Assembly (NCBI GenBank): GCA_018897875.1
Contig: JAHIKF010000258.1
Coordinates: 1-16,171 of the forward strand
DNA length: 16,171 bases
Direction of reading: 5' to 3'
Source of the DNA: Pseudomonadota bacterium
GTDB lineage: Bacteria > Desulfobacterota > Desulfobaccia > Desulfobaccales > 0-14-0-80-60-11
Shown one piece after another: positions 1 through 6,780 of this stretch; within the stretch, counting starts at the first letter, position 1, and the number at the start of each line of letters is the position of its first letter. The translations under genes were made by a program, and so were the position numbers. The notes under the pieces were generated by a model. The model made no database searches and was not told where the DNA came from. It saw only the letters and a list, made by a program, of their open reading frames with translations.

Positions 1-2
1 AA

Positions 3-698
3 TTGCTCCTGGAGCAACGCAACCCTCGATCCAGCGCCGGGCCCTCACCAGACATCATGGCCCTTCAAGGTAAACGAATTGTCTGGGCCAGCGCAAGCGA
101 TGAGGGGCGCAAACTCAACGCCGGCAAGGTGAAATGGTTAACCGGCGGTGACACCCTTGTGGGCCGTGCCCCTTATGGCAAGCGAGAGGTGCCATTTCAA
201 CCATCACACCTGCTCTGTTTATTGACTAACTTCAAACCAAAGGTAAACGCCGCCGATTTTGCTTTGTGGGAGCGGATACATCTCATTCCTTTCAAGTTCT
301 CCTTCGTTGACAATCCCAAGGAACCCCATCATCGGAAAATAGATTCCAATCTCTTTGAGGATCTCAAGAAGGAGGCCTCAGGGATCCTCGCATCGCTCAT
401 AAAAGGGTACAGAGAGTGCAAAGAGCGGGGATTAAGGCCTCCCCCAACTGTATTACAGGCGGTTGAGCAATACAGAGAGGAGGAGGATGTGGTGGGCCTT
501 TTCATTAGCGACTGCTGCGTCATAGCCCAGGATGCAAAGGCCAAGGGGCAAGAGCTTTATGACGCCTACAAAAACTGGTGCGACAGAGAAGGCCGCAAGC
601 CCATCTGGCAGGTGACATTCGGGGAGCAGCTCAAGTCAAAATTTAAATGGAAGAAGGAGGGGGTCATTGTCTATTCCGGGATTGGCTTGCTGGCTTAG
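3..698 (+). CDS. P4/D5-family phage replicative helicase, C-terminal part (5' end outside window)
   Basis: The frame is open to the left edge, so this is the 3' part of a longer gene and the first in-window start codon is not the real start. The visible order fits the C-terminal half of phage/plasmid P4-type SF3 helicases: a Walker-B-like strand (KRIVWASAS, about residues 24-32), the LNAGKVKWLTGGD segment, a sensor-1-like strand ending in LLTNFKP (about 72-78), and the WERIHLIPF arginine-finger region (about 89-97). A helical linker and a small C-terminal domain follow, probably winged-helix. In this family the ATPase unwinds DNA at the element's origin, and the repeat cluster directly downstream suits that role. 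The P-loop is not in view. Family placement is by motif memory, not by a search. Confidence 0.85.
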   Translation: MLLEQRNPRSSAGPSPDIMALQGKRIVWASASDEGRKLNAGKVKWLTGGDTLVGRAPYGKREVPFQPSHLLCLLTNFKPKVNAADFALWERIHLIPFKFSFVDNPKEPHHRKIDSNLFEDLKKEASGILASLIKGYRECKERGLRPPPTVLQAVEQYREEEDVVGLFISDCCVIAQDAKAKGQELYDAYKNWCDREGRKPIWQVTFGEQLKSKFKWKKEGVIVYSGIGLLA

Positions 699-705
699 AA
701 AGGGA

Positions 706-961
706 TGGAGGCACCTGGAGGCATTTGGAGGCATTCTTGGAGGCTCTAACGTAGACCATCCGTGCATATGGAGGGTATGGAGGCATTTCCCATAAACTTC
801 TACTAAATGAATTTATGGATTTTACTATAGGGAGTTTCTATAGAAATGGCTCCAAGCCTCCAAATGATAGTAAAAAGAGAGGGGAACATGCTGGTTTCCC
901 ACGGTTTTTCAATCTGGAGGCATCCAATGGAGGGTTACTAAAATGCCTCCAGATGCCTCCA
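706..961. repeat. Iteron-like cluster of TGGAGGCA repeats in both orientations; candidate replication origin
   Basis: Copies of TGGAGGC(A) start at 706, 716, 726, 738, 778 and 915 on the + strand. TGGAGGG variants start at 769 and 928. Inverted copies (GCCTCCA) lie at 856-862, 945-951 and 955-961. The first three are spaced exactly 10 bp apart, as is the inverted pair at the right end, so bound proteins would sit on one DNA face. Between the left and right groups lies an AT-rich stretch (about 786-848) with two CTATAG hexamers (825-830, 838-843). TTTACTAT (821-828) is also the reverse complement of ATAGTAAA (867-874). The cluster fills the gap between helicase and primase genes. P4-type helicases bind short iterons at their origin, so this is a strong origin candidate; an operator array is the alternative. 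Confidence 0.65.
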
Positions 962-972
962 ATCCCGATAGT

Positions 973-980
973 GGGGGGGG
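973..980 (+). promoter_or_regulatory. G8 homopolymer acting as the ribosome-binding region of the TTG-started primase gene
   Basis: Eight consecutive G bases end three bases before the TTG at 984. An in-frame TAG at 969-971 leaves TTG 984 as the only usable start before residue 12, so this G tract is the only Shine-Dalgarno-like sequence available. The short spacing and the homopolymer are unusual. Loss of one G would bring the GTG at 971 into the primase frame. Confidence 0.45.
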
Positions 981-983
981 ACA

Positions 984-2354
984 TTGAACATTCTTGACTT
1001 GCTACAAGCTGACGGTGTCTATGTCAAGCGGGTCGCCACTACCAAAGGGGGCGAATACTCAGGCCCCTGCCCGCTCTGCCAGGATGGGAAGGACCGCTTC
1101 CGGGTCTGGCCGGAGCAAGGCGATGGTGGGCGATGGTGGTGCCGCCAATGCGGGCGGTCCGGGGATTGTATCCAATTTCTGCGAGATTACCGGAAAATGG
1201 GATTCAGAGATGCCTGCCAATATGTAGGCAGGGAGGTTACCAGCCCCACTCCTTCTTTGTCCGGCAGAAAGGCGGCCCGGACCATTTGGGAGCCTCGGGT
1301 AACCACAGCCCCCACCGACCTCTGGCAGGAAAGAGCAAGGAGGCTGGTCGAAGAAAGTGAAAACTGGCTGTTTCACCCCTCCATCTTTGGCCAGAAAATG
1401 CTGGGGTGGCTTAAAGAACGTCGGGGGCTGTCCGAAGAAACTATCAAGAAGTACCGGCTTGGCCTAATCCCCATCAACCGATGGGAAGGCCATGAACAGT
1501 GGGGGCTTGAGCCGGACCTGAAAGAGGACGGGACCCCGAAGAAGATTTGGCTACCCCGGGGCTTGACCATTCCCCTTTGCCTGGATGGAAATATCCTACG
1601 TATTCGGATCCGGCGCCCCAAGATGGACCTCAAATCAGGGGATGACCGCCGGTATCAAACGATAAGGGGGGCGGACTCCAGGGCAATGCTGTTGGAGCCG
1701 CACCGGGATATTCAGGTGGTAGTGGAAAGTGACCTTGATGCCATACTGGTGGTCCAGGAGGCGCAGGGCCTCGTAGGTGCTGTGTCCTTGGGGACTGCCG
1801 GGAAAACGCCCGATAAGGAAGCGGTTGCGGTGTTCCGCCGCAGTCGGCTAATTTTGGTCTCCCTTGACAGCGATGACGCCGGGGCCAAGGCAGCATGGCG
1901 GTGGTGGCTGAATCATTTTCCCCAGGCGCGGCGGTGGCCACCGGTGGGCGGTAAAGACCCAGGGGATATGCTCCTGGCAGGGATGAATTTAAGAACTTGG
2001 ATTGAAGCCGGGATAGATGAATATGGTGAAGGCTCCGGCGATCTTGCTCACGTCCAGGCGATGGAAGCGGAGCCCCCCCTCCACCTGGCCGGCGCAGAGG
2101 AGGAACCGGTCTTTGAGGAGAATCACGAAACGGTCCCCCCATCCACCCCTGTGACTTTATCGGCAGTCCCAGCAACCACGTCCCCGGACCTCCTGGAGAG
2201 CACATTCACCTGCTTCAGCTGCTCCCACTTCCGCCCCGCAGTGTCTCCGAATCCGACTCAGGCATTTGGTCGCTGCGAGAAGCGGAGGCGGGGTCGTTTT
2301 GGCGTGGCGACGGCATGTAGAGTCATGGCTGTGGCTCCCCCTTGTGGGGATTAA
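984..2354 (+). CDS. Phage-type DNA primase: zinc ribbon plus Toprim domain, with a second C-terminal Cys cluster
   Basis: 456 residues from a TTG start that is forced by a stop codon at 969. Near the N terminus is a zinc ribbon: C29-P-L-C32, then W-W-C53-R-Q-C56. This resembles the CHC2/P4-alpha primase zinc finger. The Toprim core follows: a beta strand with the acidic residue E248 (VVVESD), then the metal-binding D295-S-D297-D298 loop and a KDPGDML segment (about 324-330). The last 60 residues carry C410, C413, C431 and C445, a possible second zinc finger of the kind seen on plasmid and phage accessory proteins. The likely role is primer synthesis at the element's origin. Helicase and primase are separate genes here, with the helicase first, whereas P4 alpha fuses primase to helicase. 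Confidence 0.87.
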   Translation: MNILDLLQADGVYVKRVATTKGGEYSGPCPLCQDGKDRFRVWPEQGDGGRWWCRQCGRSGDCIQFLRDYRKMGFRDACQYVGREVTSPTPSLSGRKAARTIWEPRVTTAPTDLWQERARRLVEESENWLFHPSIFGQKMLGWLKERRGLSEETIKKYRLGLIPINRWEGHEQWGLEPDLKEDGTPKKIWLPRGLTIPLCLDGNILRIRIRRPKMDLKSGDDRRYQTIRGADSRAMLLEPHRDIQVVVESDLDAILVVQEAQGLVGAVSLGTAGKTPDKEAVAVFRRSRLILVSLDSDDAGAKAAWRWWLNHFPQARRWPPVGGKDPGDMLLAGMNLRTWIEAGIDEYGEGSGDLAHVQAMEAEPPLHLAGAEEEPVFEENHETVPPSTPVTLSAVPATTSPDLLESTFTCFSCSHFRPAVSPNPTQAFGRCEKRRRGRFGVATACRVMAVAPPCGD

Positions 2355-2394
2355 CATCTACTATTCAAGGATGGATGCAGCCTAAGGAGAAAAA

Positions 2395-2643
2395 ATGAGT
2401 ATTCCACAAAAGGTAAGTAAGCTTGATTTGATCGACGCCCTAAAGAGGAATCGGCAAGGGCTTGACAAGTTTGAGGCAAAATTGGACCTCGGGCATGTTA
2501 CCGACAACGATTTGGAAGACCTCGCCATGTCCGCAGGGCGCATAAAATATCTTTGCCGGGAACTGATCCACTGGCGGATCTTTCAAAGCAATATGAAGGC
2601 CGCGGCAAAAGAAGCGGACCCGGACCTGGAATGGAAATCATGA
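2395..2643 (+). CDS. Small phage-element protein of unknown function
   Basis: 82 residues with a clear ribosome-binding site (AAGGAG at 2384-2389, 5 bases before the ATG). The protein is charged and looks helical throughout, with no membrane segment and no cysteine pair; it has one Cys and two Trp near its C-terminal third. I do not recognise it. Its stop overlaps the likely start of the next gene as ATGA (2640-2643), so the two are translationally coupled and probably share a transcript with the primase gene. Confidence 0.7.
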   Translation: MSIPQKVSKLDLIDALKRNRQGLDKFEAKLDLGHVTDNDLEDLAMSAGRIKYLCRELIHWRIFQSNMKAAAKEADPDLEWKS

Positions 2644-2972
2644 CCTTCGAGGATGTACTTCATCGCATGGTGGCAATCCACAAGGCCAAGAATGCCGATT
2701 ATGGGGCAAGTTATGATCTGTCCCCCCAGCTTTTAAACATCCCGGCTCATGTGGGTATTCTGGTGCGCATGACCGATAAGCTGGCCCGGGCCTGTAAGTT
2801 GGCGCAAGGCCAGGCCGCCCAGGTGCAAGATGAGGCCCTGACCGACACCCTGCTTGACCTGGCAAATTATGCGGTCCTGGCGATTCTGGCGCTGGAAGCC
2901 CCCGGGGGGAACGGGTGCAAGTGTGGGGGGATTCTGCGGGGCGCCGGCCCGGGCGCGGCGGCGGGTTTATGA
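2640..2972 (+). CDS. DUF1599 / nucleotide-modification-associated (Nmad1-like) protein
   Basis: About 110 residues. The core reads FEDVLHRMVAIHKAKNADYG, then VRMTDKLARACKLA, then a DTLLDLANYAVLAILAL helix. This pattern of KNxDYG, RMxDKLAR and DTLLDLANYA is what I know from DUF1599, named a nucleotide-modification-associated domain and related to all-alpha MazG-like proteins. In phages these are linked to nucleotide pool or DNA base modification, but the reaction is not established. ATG 2640 is chosen because it forms an ATGA overlap with the preceding stop; an in-frame ATG at 2631 is equally possible. The last 25 residues are an odd Gly/Cys/Ala-rich tail from very GC-rich DNA (about 2898-2970), which may be a late extension of the frame. 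Confidence 0.75.
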   Translation: MTFEDVLHRMVAIHKAKNADYGASYDLSPQLLNIPAHVGILVRMTDKLARACKLAQGQAAQVQDEALTDTLLDLANYAVLAILALEAPGGNGCKCGGILRGAGPGAAAGL

Positions 2973-2978
2973 GGGGGA

Positions 2979-4010
2979 ATGATGGCCAAAAAAGCGGCAG
3001 TTGAATCGTGCCTCAACTTTTCGAATAAGCTGGAATTGAACGCCGCCACGAGGTCAAAACGGCGCGCCTGGTCATGGACCGCGCTAAATGTGAACCGGCG
3101 TGAGGATGTGCTTTCAATTTTTAACGGGCTCAAGAAGTACTGGCCCCTTACCGAGCGTCAAGCATTTTACCGTCTCCTATCCTCCCGGGCGGTTAGTCAA
3201 GCCCATTGGCACCGGTTCAGCGACCCGGCCCGGCCGCGTGTCGATGTTTATGATGCATTGGGAAAATTGCTCAAGTGGACTCGGATTGACGAATTTCTAC
3301 CCTGGGAAGCGATCATTGACGAAACCAGGATATTGACCCAAAAAGTGGGCCATGCGTCAGCCCAGGACTTCATTTATTCCGAGTTGGACCATATGTTGCG
3401 AGGTTATTCCCGGTGTCTTGCGAGTGACCAGGCGAAACACATAGAAGTGTGGATAGAGAAGCAGGCCCTCCTGCGGTTGGTGGAGCCTGTCGCCGACAAG
3501 TATTGCCGGCGGGTCCTGTGCTGCAAAGGGTACAATTCGATTTCCTTCCAGTCTGACTTCTACCATCGAATGGAAGATGTAAAAGCGGCGGGCTTACAGC
3601 CAGTCGTTTTATATTTTGGGGACTGGGACCCTTCCGGGGTGGATATGCTTTACACAGCGATGCAAACCCTGGGGGACGAACTGGGGCTTACTGGGGTGGA
3701 TTATTACCGCTGCGGGATAAACCCTGAGCACTTCGCGGGTCTGGAAGCGGACCCGGTCCCCCTTAAGGAAACCGATTCCCGGGCCAAAAAATTTATAAGG
3801 CAGCATGGACGCACCTGCTATGAATTGGATGCTCTCCACCCAGAAGAGCTAAAAAACCTTGTGGAAAACCATATCCGCAGATTCACCGATATTGACAAAG
3901 TTATGTGCAATTACCAAACCCAGGGGGAGGAGAGAAATTTTATCAACAATCTGAAAAGCAAAATTACGGATTTTGTGGAAGATTTACTGGAAGGCCAGTT
4001 GGGAGAGTGA
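2979..4010 (+). CDS. Topo VI-A/Spo11-like Toprim protein with no B subunit in view (Mini-A-like)
   Basis: 343 residues. Around residues 57-70 the segment LTERQAFYRLLSSR resembles the winged-helix region that carries the catalytic tyrosine in topoisomerase VI subunit A and Spo11; Y64 is the candidate. A Toprim domain follows with E160-K161 (VWIEK), the CKGYNS strand (about 182-187) and D215-W-D217-P-S-G (214-220), matching the E and DxD metal site of Topo VI-A. Related orphan A-like proteins from mobile elements have been described as Mini-A. No GHKL ATPase (B subunit) gene is in the window. The likely role is DNA breakage or nicking in replication, resolution or recombination of the element; this is inference. 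GAGGGGG at 2971-2977 fits ATG 2982 slightly better than 2979. Confidence 0.75.
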   Translation: MMAKKAAVESCLNFSNKLELNAATRSKRRAWSWTALNVNRREDVLSIFNGLKKYWPLTERQAFYRLLSSRAVSQAHWHRFSDPARPRVDVYDALGKLLKWTRIDEFLPWEAIIDETRILTQKVGHASAQDFIYSELDHMLRGYSRCLASDQAKHIEVWIEKQALLRLVEPVADKYCRRVLCCKGYNSISFQSDFYHRMEDVKAAGLQPVVLYFGDWDPSGVDMLYTAMQTLGDELGLTGVDYYRCGINPEHFAGLEADPVPLKETDSRAKKFIRQHGRTCYELDALHPEELKNLVENHIRRFTDIDKVMCNYQTQGEERNFINNLKSKITDFVEDLLEGQLGE

Positions 4011-4054
4011 AAAGGGAAGCAATATCAATTTAACCGCGACTGGAGGTGACCATC

Positions 4055-4141
4055 ATGACGTGCGGAACCAAAGACGGCGAAGTCCATGTCTACACACCGC
4101 TCCGGGCGATCCGCCGCCGATGCCTTGACTGTTGCCGGTAA
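4055..4141 (+). pseudogene. Truncated small Cys-rich phage protein ('PLRAIRxxCLDCC' type)
   Basis: A good ribosome-binding site (TGGAGGTGA, 4041-4049) precedes ATG 4055 and a 28-codon frame containing TPLRAIRRRCLDCC. I know a small prophage protein family with the pattern PLKAIRxKCLxCxxGxxxEVRxC. This copy matches only up to the CLDCC and then stops at 4139-4141, exactly where csm3 coding sequence begins on the other strand. Both the rest of the first Cys motif and the downstream EVRxC half are missing. The most economical reading is that the mobile-element sequence ends at about 4135 and the gene was cut there. Too short to be a full member of the family. Confidence 0.6.
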
Positions 4142-4169
4142 CCATGACTTTACCTAAAAAGCTGGACAT
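4131..4169 (-). pseudogene. csm3: csm3 5' remnant, cut after about 13 codons
   Basis: Directly downstream of the csm2 stop is TAAGGAG (4183-4177), then 7 bases, then ATG at 4169-4167. The frame reads MSSFLGKVMVTGN, the typical N terminus of the Csm3 backbone subunit (xFLGKVxxTGxI...TGLHIGG). After the N residue (4131) the frame continues as SQGIGGGSPGAV, which does not resemble Csm3 and is the antisense of the phage Cys-protein gene. So csm3 survives only as its translation start. The position after csm2, in the same direction and with its own ribosome-binding site, is the standard type III-A order. Confidence 0.75.
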
Positions 4170-4183
4170 GATTGTTCTCCTTA

Positions 4184-4591
4184 TTATTTCCCGCCATGGT
4201 AACGGTGGTAAGCAACGATGGCTTCGAAAAAGTTCTTGAAGTTGACGAAGTGCTGATCGTTCTGCACCATTTGGATAGCCTGGTCGGAGATTTTTTGTAA
4301 CTCCTTGACCTTACCGCCATGGCGACCGGCAGCGTACGCCAGTAAAGGCCTGAGGAGTTGCAGCTTGGTGAGGTCGAAAGATTTCATGCGCTGCAACTTA
4401 TCCAGGACGTTCCTGATCTGGGAAGATGACAACCGGTCCCGCTCTCCTCCCTGAGCAAAGTATTGTCCCAGTTCGTTGGCCTGTTTGTTCAGGCTCAGGG
4501 CATTACCGGTCACAACAATCTCCTGGAGACTCTCTTGAGGTACGCTTATGCCTGGTTTCCCACCTTCATAGAATTTCTTGCCGTTAGGCAT
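4184..4591 (-). CDS. csm2: Csm2, small subunit of the type III-A CRISPR effector
   Basis: 135 residues from ATG 4591, preceded by GAGGAGGGAT, which overlaps the end of cas10; the gap to the cas10 stop is 5 bases. Upstream in-frame starts would overlap cas10 deeply and have no such site. The protein is mostly helical, with a core reading QEIVVTGNALSLNKQANELGQYF, then SSSQIRNVLDKLQ and LLRPLLAYAAGRH. The pattern of a small all-alpha protein with 'SSSQIRNVLDxLQ' and 'LLRPLLAYAAGR' right after cas10 is the hallmark of Csm2, which lines the effector backbone along the crRNA-target duplex. The gene appears complete, but its backbone partner gene csm3 is broken next door, so the complex cannot be made from this locus alone. 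Confidence 0.88.
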   Translation of the reverse strand: MPNGKKFYEGGKPGISVPQESLQEIVVTGNALSLNKQANELGQYFAQGGERDRLSSSQIRNVLDKLQRMKSFDLTKLQLLRPLLAYAAGRHGGKVKELQKISDQAIQMVQNDQHFVNFKNFFEAIVAYHRYHGGK

Positions 4592-4596
4592 AACCC

Positions 4597-6780
4597 CTAT
4601 CCCTCCTCGCGGGTGAGATACTCCGCCCACCGGATAGCTATGTCGGTATGAGAGCGGAGGTGATGGTTGATAATTAAGGTCTGCTCCAGTTCGGTCAGAG
4701 CGCCGATTGCCCCGGTCTTTTTGTCTCGGCTCAGCCGTTCCGTCATCCGCCGCAATCCGTAAAGCAAACGCCAGACGCGGTACAAGGGCAGCTTTGTCTG
4801 AGTGTATTGCTCGTGTTCCTGCCAACTTGCCTTTATCAGAGACAGAAGTGCCCGGGGTGCACCGTGCTCATTGAGCAAGGACACCAACTGTTCTTTCACG
4901 GTTGCCAGGGTCTCCAGGTCTCCCCAACATACTGCCTGGCCAAAGATTCCCAAGCGGTCTTTGCCTTCATGTTTGGCTTGAGAAACCAGATCTCCTGCCT
5001 CACTGGCCGCCTGGTAAACCGGAAACTTATCCCGGGGAGCCAAATAGAGACCAGCACTCAGGGAGAGTCGGCCCCGGGTCCATTTAGAGAAGTCATCCCG
5101 CAGTCTCCGGGACAAATCTGGCAGCAAAGACCAGGGCGCCAGCAGGCAGAGGTCGTCGCCGCCGGCATAGACCAGATAAACCGACTCGCCATATTCCCGC
5201 TGGATCAGGTTCTGCACGTAGGCGCTGAAAAACAGGGAGACCAGGCTGCTAAGGGTGCTCAGGCGGGAAAGGGTCCGGTCTTCCGGCCCCAAACCCTCAG
5301 TGAAGACCAGCCCCAAATTGTCCACATCCGCGCGGAGCACGCCCCATTTCTTAATGCCGGTGGCAATCTGGGCCAGATCTTCCAGGGTTTTGACCGAACC
5401 ATCACCCCGCCGGGGCACATGGTGGGCCATGAAGGTGAACCCCATGCAAGGTCCCTTCGGGGTAAAGATGTCCGTTTGGTTCAATACCAAGGCTCGTTCT
5501 GGACGGGGCGGATCGTCGCTGTTGAACTTAAATCCAACTCCCATGGCCTGGAAGACCTGTTCATAAGAAGTAAACGGCAAGGTCAGGGGTTGAGGATCAA
5601 AGCGACTGAATTCCATGAACCGGGCGGCTGCAACCTTACGCGCCAGGTCAGCGAAGCCCGTACAGGCCTCGCAAATCCCCTCTGGGCCCAGCAGCAGTTC
5701 CTCACTGCAAATCGGGCAGGCGAACTCTTCTCCAGTTGCCGGCATGGGCCCAAGGATCTCCACGACGGATTGGGGGTCACCCCAATAGGAAGCAAACTTG
5801 CGCCGCTTCTCCCGGGCTAAACCGGCGGCGGCTTGCCGCCAGACCTCAGCGAAGCTGACCCAGGCTTTTTCTTGTCCTGCAGGAGCGCGCAAGAGATTGC
5901 GATAAGTTACCGGCTCTTCATGGAGCACCAGGGCCAGGCGCCCCCCATGGGCACCGACCAATACGGTGTTGGCCCGGTCCTGCCACAACTGTACTACCTC
6001 CTTTACCTTTTGGCTGTTGGGAAGGAGCAGATAGAAATGGCCGCCTCCCAGAAAAAGAAGATTTGCTAAAGGCAATTCCAGATTTGCCAGAATCTGCCAG
6101 GCGACCGCCTGACATACAAGTTCCAGGTAAAGGGACCGGCCCTTCAATCCCCTCAGCGCCTTTTCTGAGGTAACCGAGTAAATGAAATCCTGGATCCCGG
6201 AGACATCTGCTGCCACCAGCAGGAAGTCCCCTCTTTCAAGGGTAGGCTGGTGCTTTGCGGAACCTTTCAGGGCGCTTAACAATTCCTCAAGTAAACTCTC
6301 ACTAATCTCCAGATCATACAGGCAACCAGCCAGTGCTGCGGTAGCCTTGAGGTGATGATAGAGGGAGATGTCAGGCCGATCACGGTAGGCTGCCGCCGGC
6401 ATGAAAAGCGTATATTTCTCCAGGAGGCTCATTAATTGTTGCAGGATTAGATCGAAGGCCACACCCTTGTCAAGTTTCGCTACCTCATGGTTAAAGGCCT
6501 CCCATAGAGACGGGTAAGTAGTTCTATGTGGGCCAGGGGAAAACCAGTGCTTGAGGTCTGGTTCCAGGGCCAGCATGGGAAAATCTTCCAGGGCCCCGTT
6601 GGTCCCTGCCAGTTTAGTAGACAGGCAGGTCAAAGGGGTTTCGACTACTTTTTTCTGAGATGAATCTTCCGGCAGGGACTCTCGCTCACCCGAGGACAAG
6701 CGGTCGGCCAGCGTTACTATCTTTGCCAGGCGACTCCAGGTGCAGGCTTCCGGCGCATGGTGAGGGTAGCAACCTTGCAT
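4597..6780 (-). CDS. cas10: Cas10/Csm1, type III-A CRISPR signature protein, HD domain truncated at the 5' end
   Basis: 727 residues. The cyclase-type palm is intact: a first palm with FLGGGHFYLLLP (about 243-254), a zinc ribbon C355-C358-C370-C373, RADVDNLG (483-490) and the GGDD motif at 540-543 (VYAGGDD), which in Cas10 makes cyclic oligoadenylates. The N terminus starts abruptly at YPHHAPEA followed by LAKIVTLADRLSSGER (about 18-33), which is the second half of the Csm1 HD nuclease domain. The first half, with the LHDIGK-type HD motif, is absent: a TAG lies directly before ATG 6780 and the sequence upstream is AT-rich with no HD coding in any frame I read. Roughly 70-90 residues are missing by family comparison. 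It could be a decayed gene or an HD-less Cas10; the loss of csm3 favours decay. Confidence 0.9.
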   Translation of the reverse strand: MQGCYPHHAPEACTWSRLAKIVTLADRLSSGERESLPEDSSQKKVVETPLTCLSTKLAGTNGALEDFPMLALEPDLKHWFSPGPHRTTYPSLWEAFNHEVAKLDKGVAFDLILQQLMSLLEKYTLFMPAAAYRDRPDISLYHHLKATAALAGCLYDLEISESLLEELLSALKGSAKHQPTLERGDFLLVAADVSGIQDFIYSVTSEKALRGLKGRSLYLELVCQAVAWQILANLELPLANLLFLGGGHFYLLLPNSQKVKEVVQLWQDRANTVLVGAHGGRLALVLHEEPVTYRNLLRAPAGQEKAWVSFAEVWRQAAAGLAREKRRKFASYWGDPQSVVEILGPMPATGEEFACPICSEELLLGPEGICEACTGFADLARKVAAARFMEFSRFDPQPLTLPFTSYEQVFQAMGVGFKFNSDDPPRPERALVLNQTDIFTPKGPCMGFTFMAHHVPRRGDGSVKTLEDLAQIATGIKKWGVLRADVDNLGLVFTEGLGPEDRTLSRLSTLSSLVSLFFSAYVQNLIQREYGESVYLVYAGGDDLCLLAPWSLLPDLSRRLRDDFSKWTRGRLSLSAGLYLAPRDKFPVYQAASEAGDLVSQAKHEGKDRLGIFGQAVCWGDLETLATVKEQLVSLLNEHGAPRALLSLIKASWQEHEQYTQTKLPLYRVWRLLYGLRRMTERLSRDKKTGAIGALTELEQTLIINHHLRSHTDIAIRWAEYLTREEG

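Noticed and set aside
815..997. 60-codon + strand frame between helicase and primase
   Set aside because: It runs through the TGGAGGCA repeats and the G8 tract, overlaps the primase start, has no clear ribosome-binding site and no recognisable pattern.
4807..5820. 337-codon + strand frame opposite cas10
   Set aside because: Antisense shadow of Cas10, whose GGDD and zinc ribbon motifs fix the true frame.
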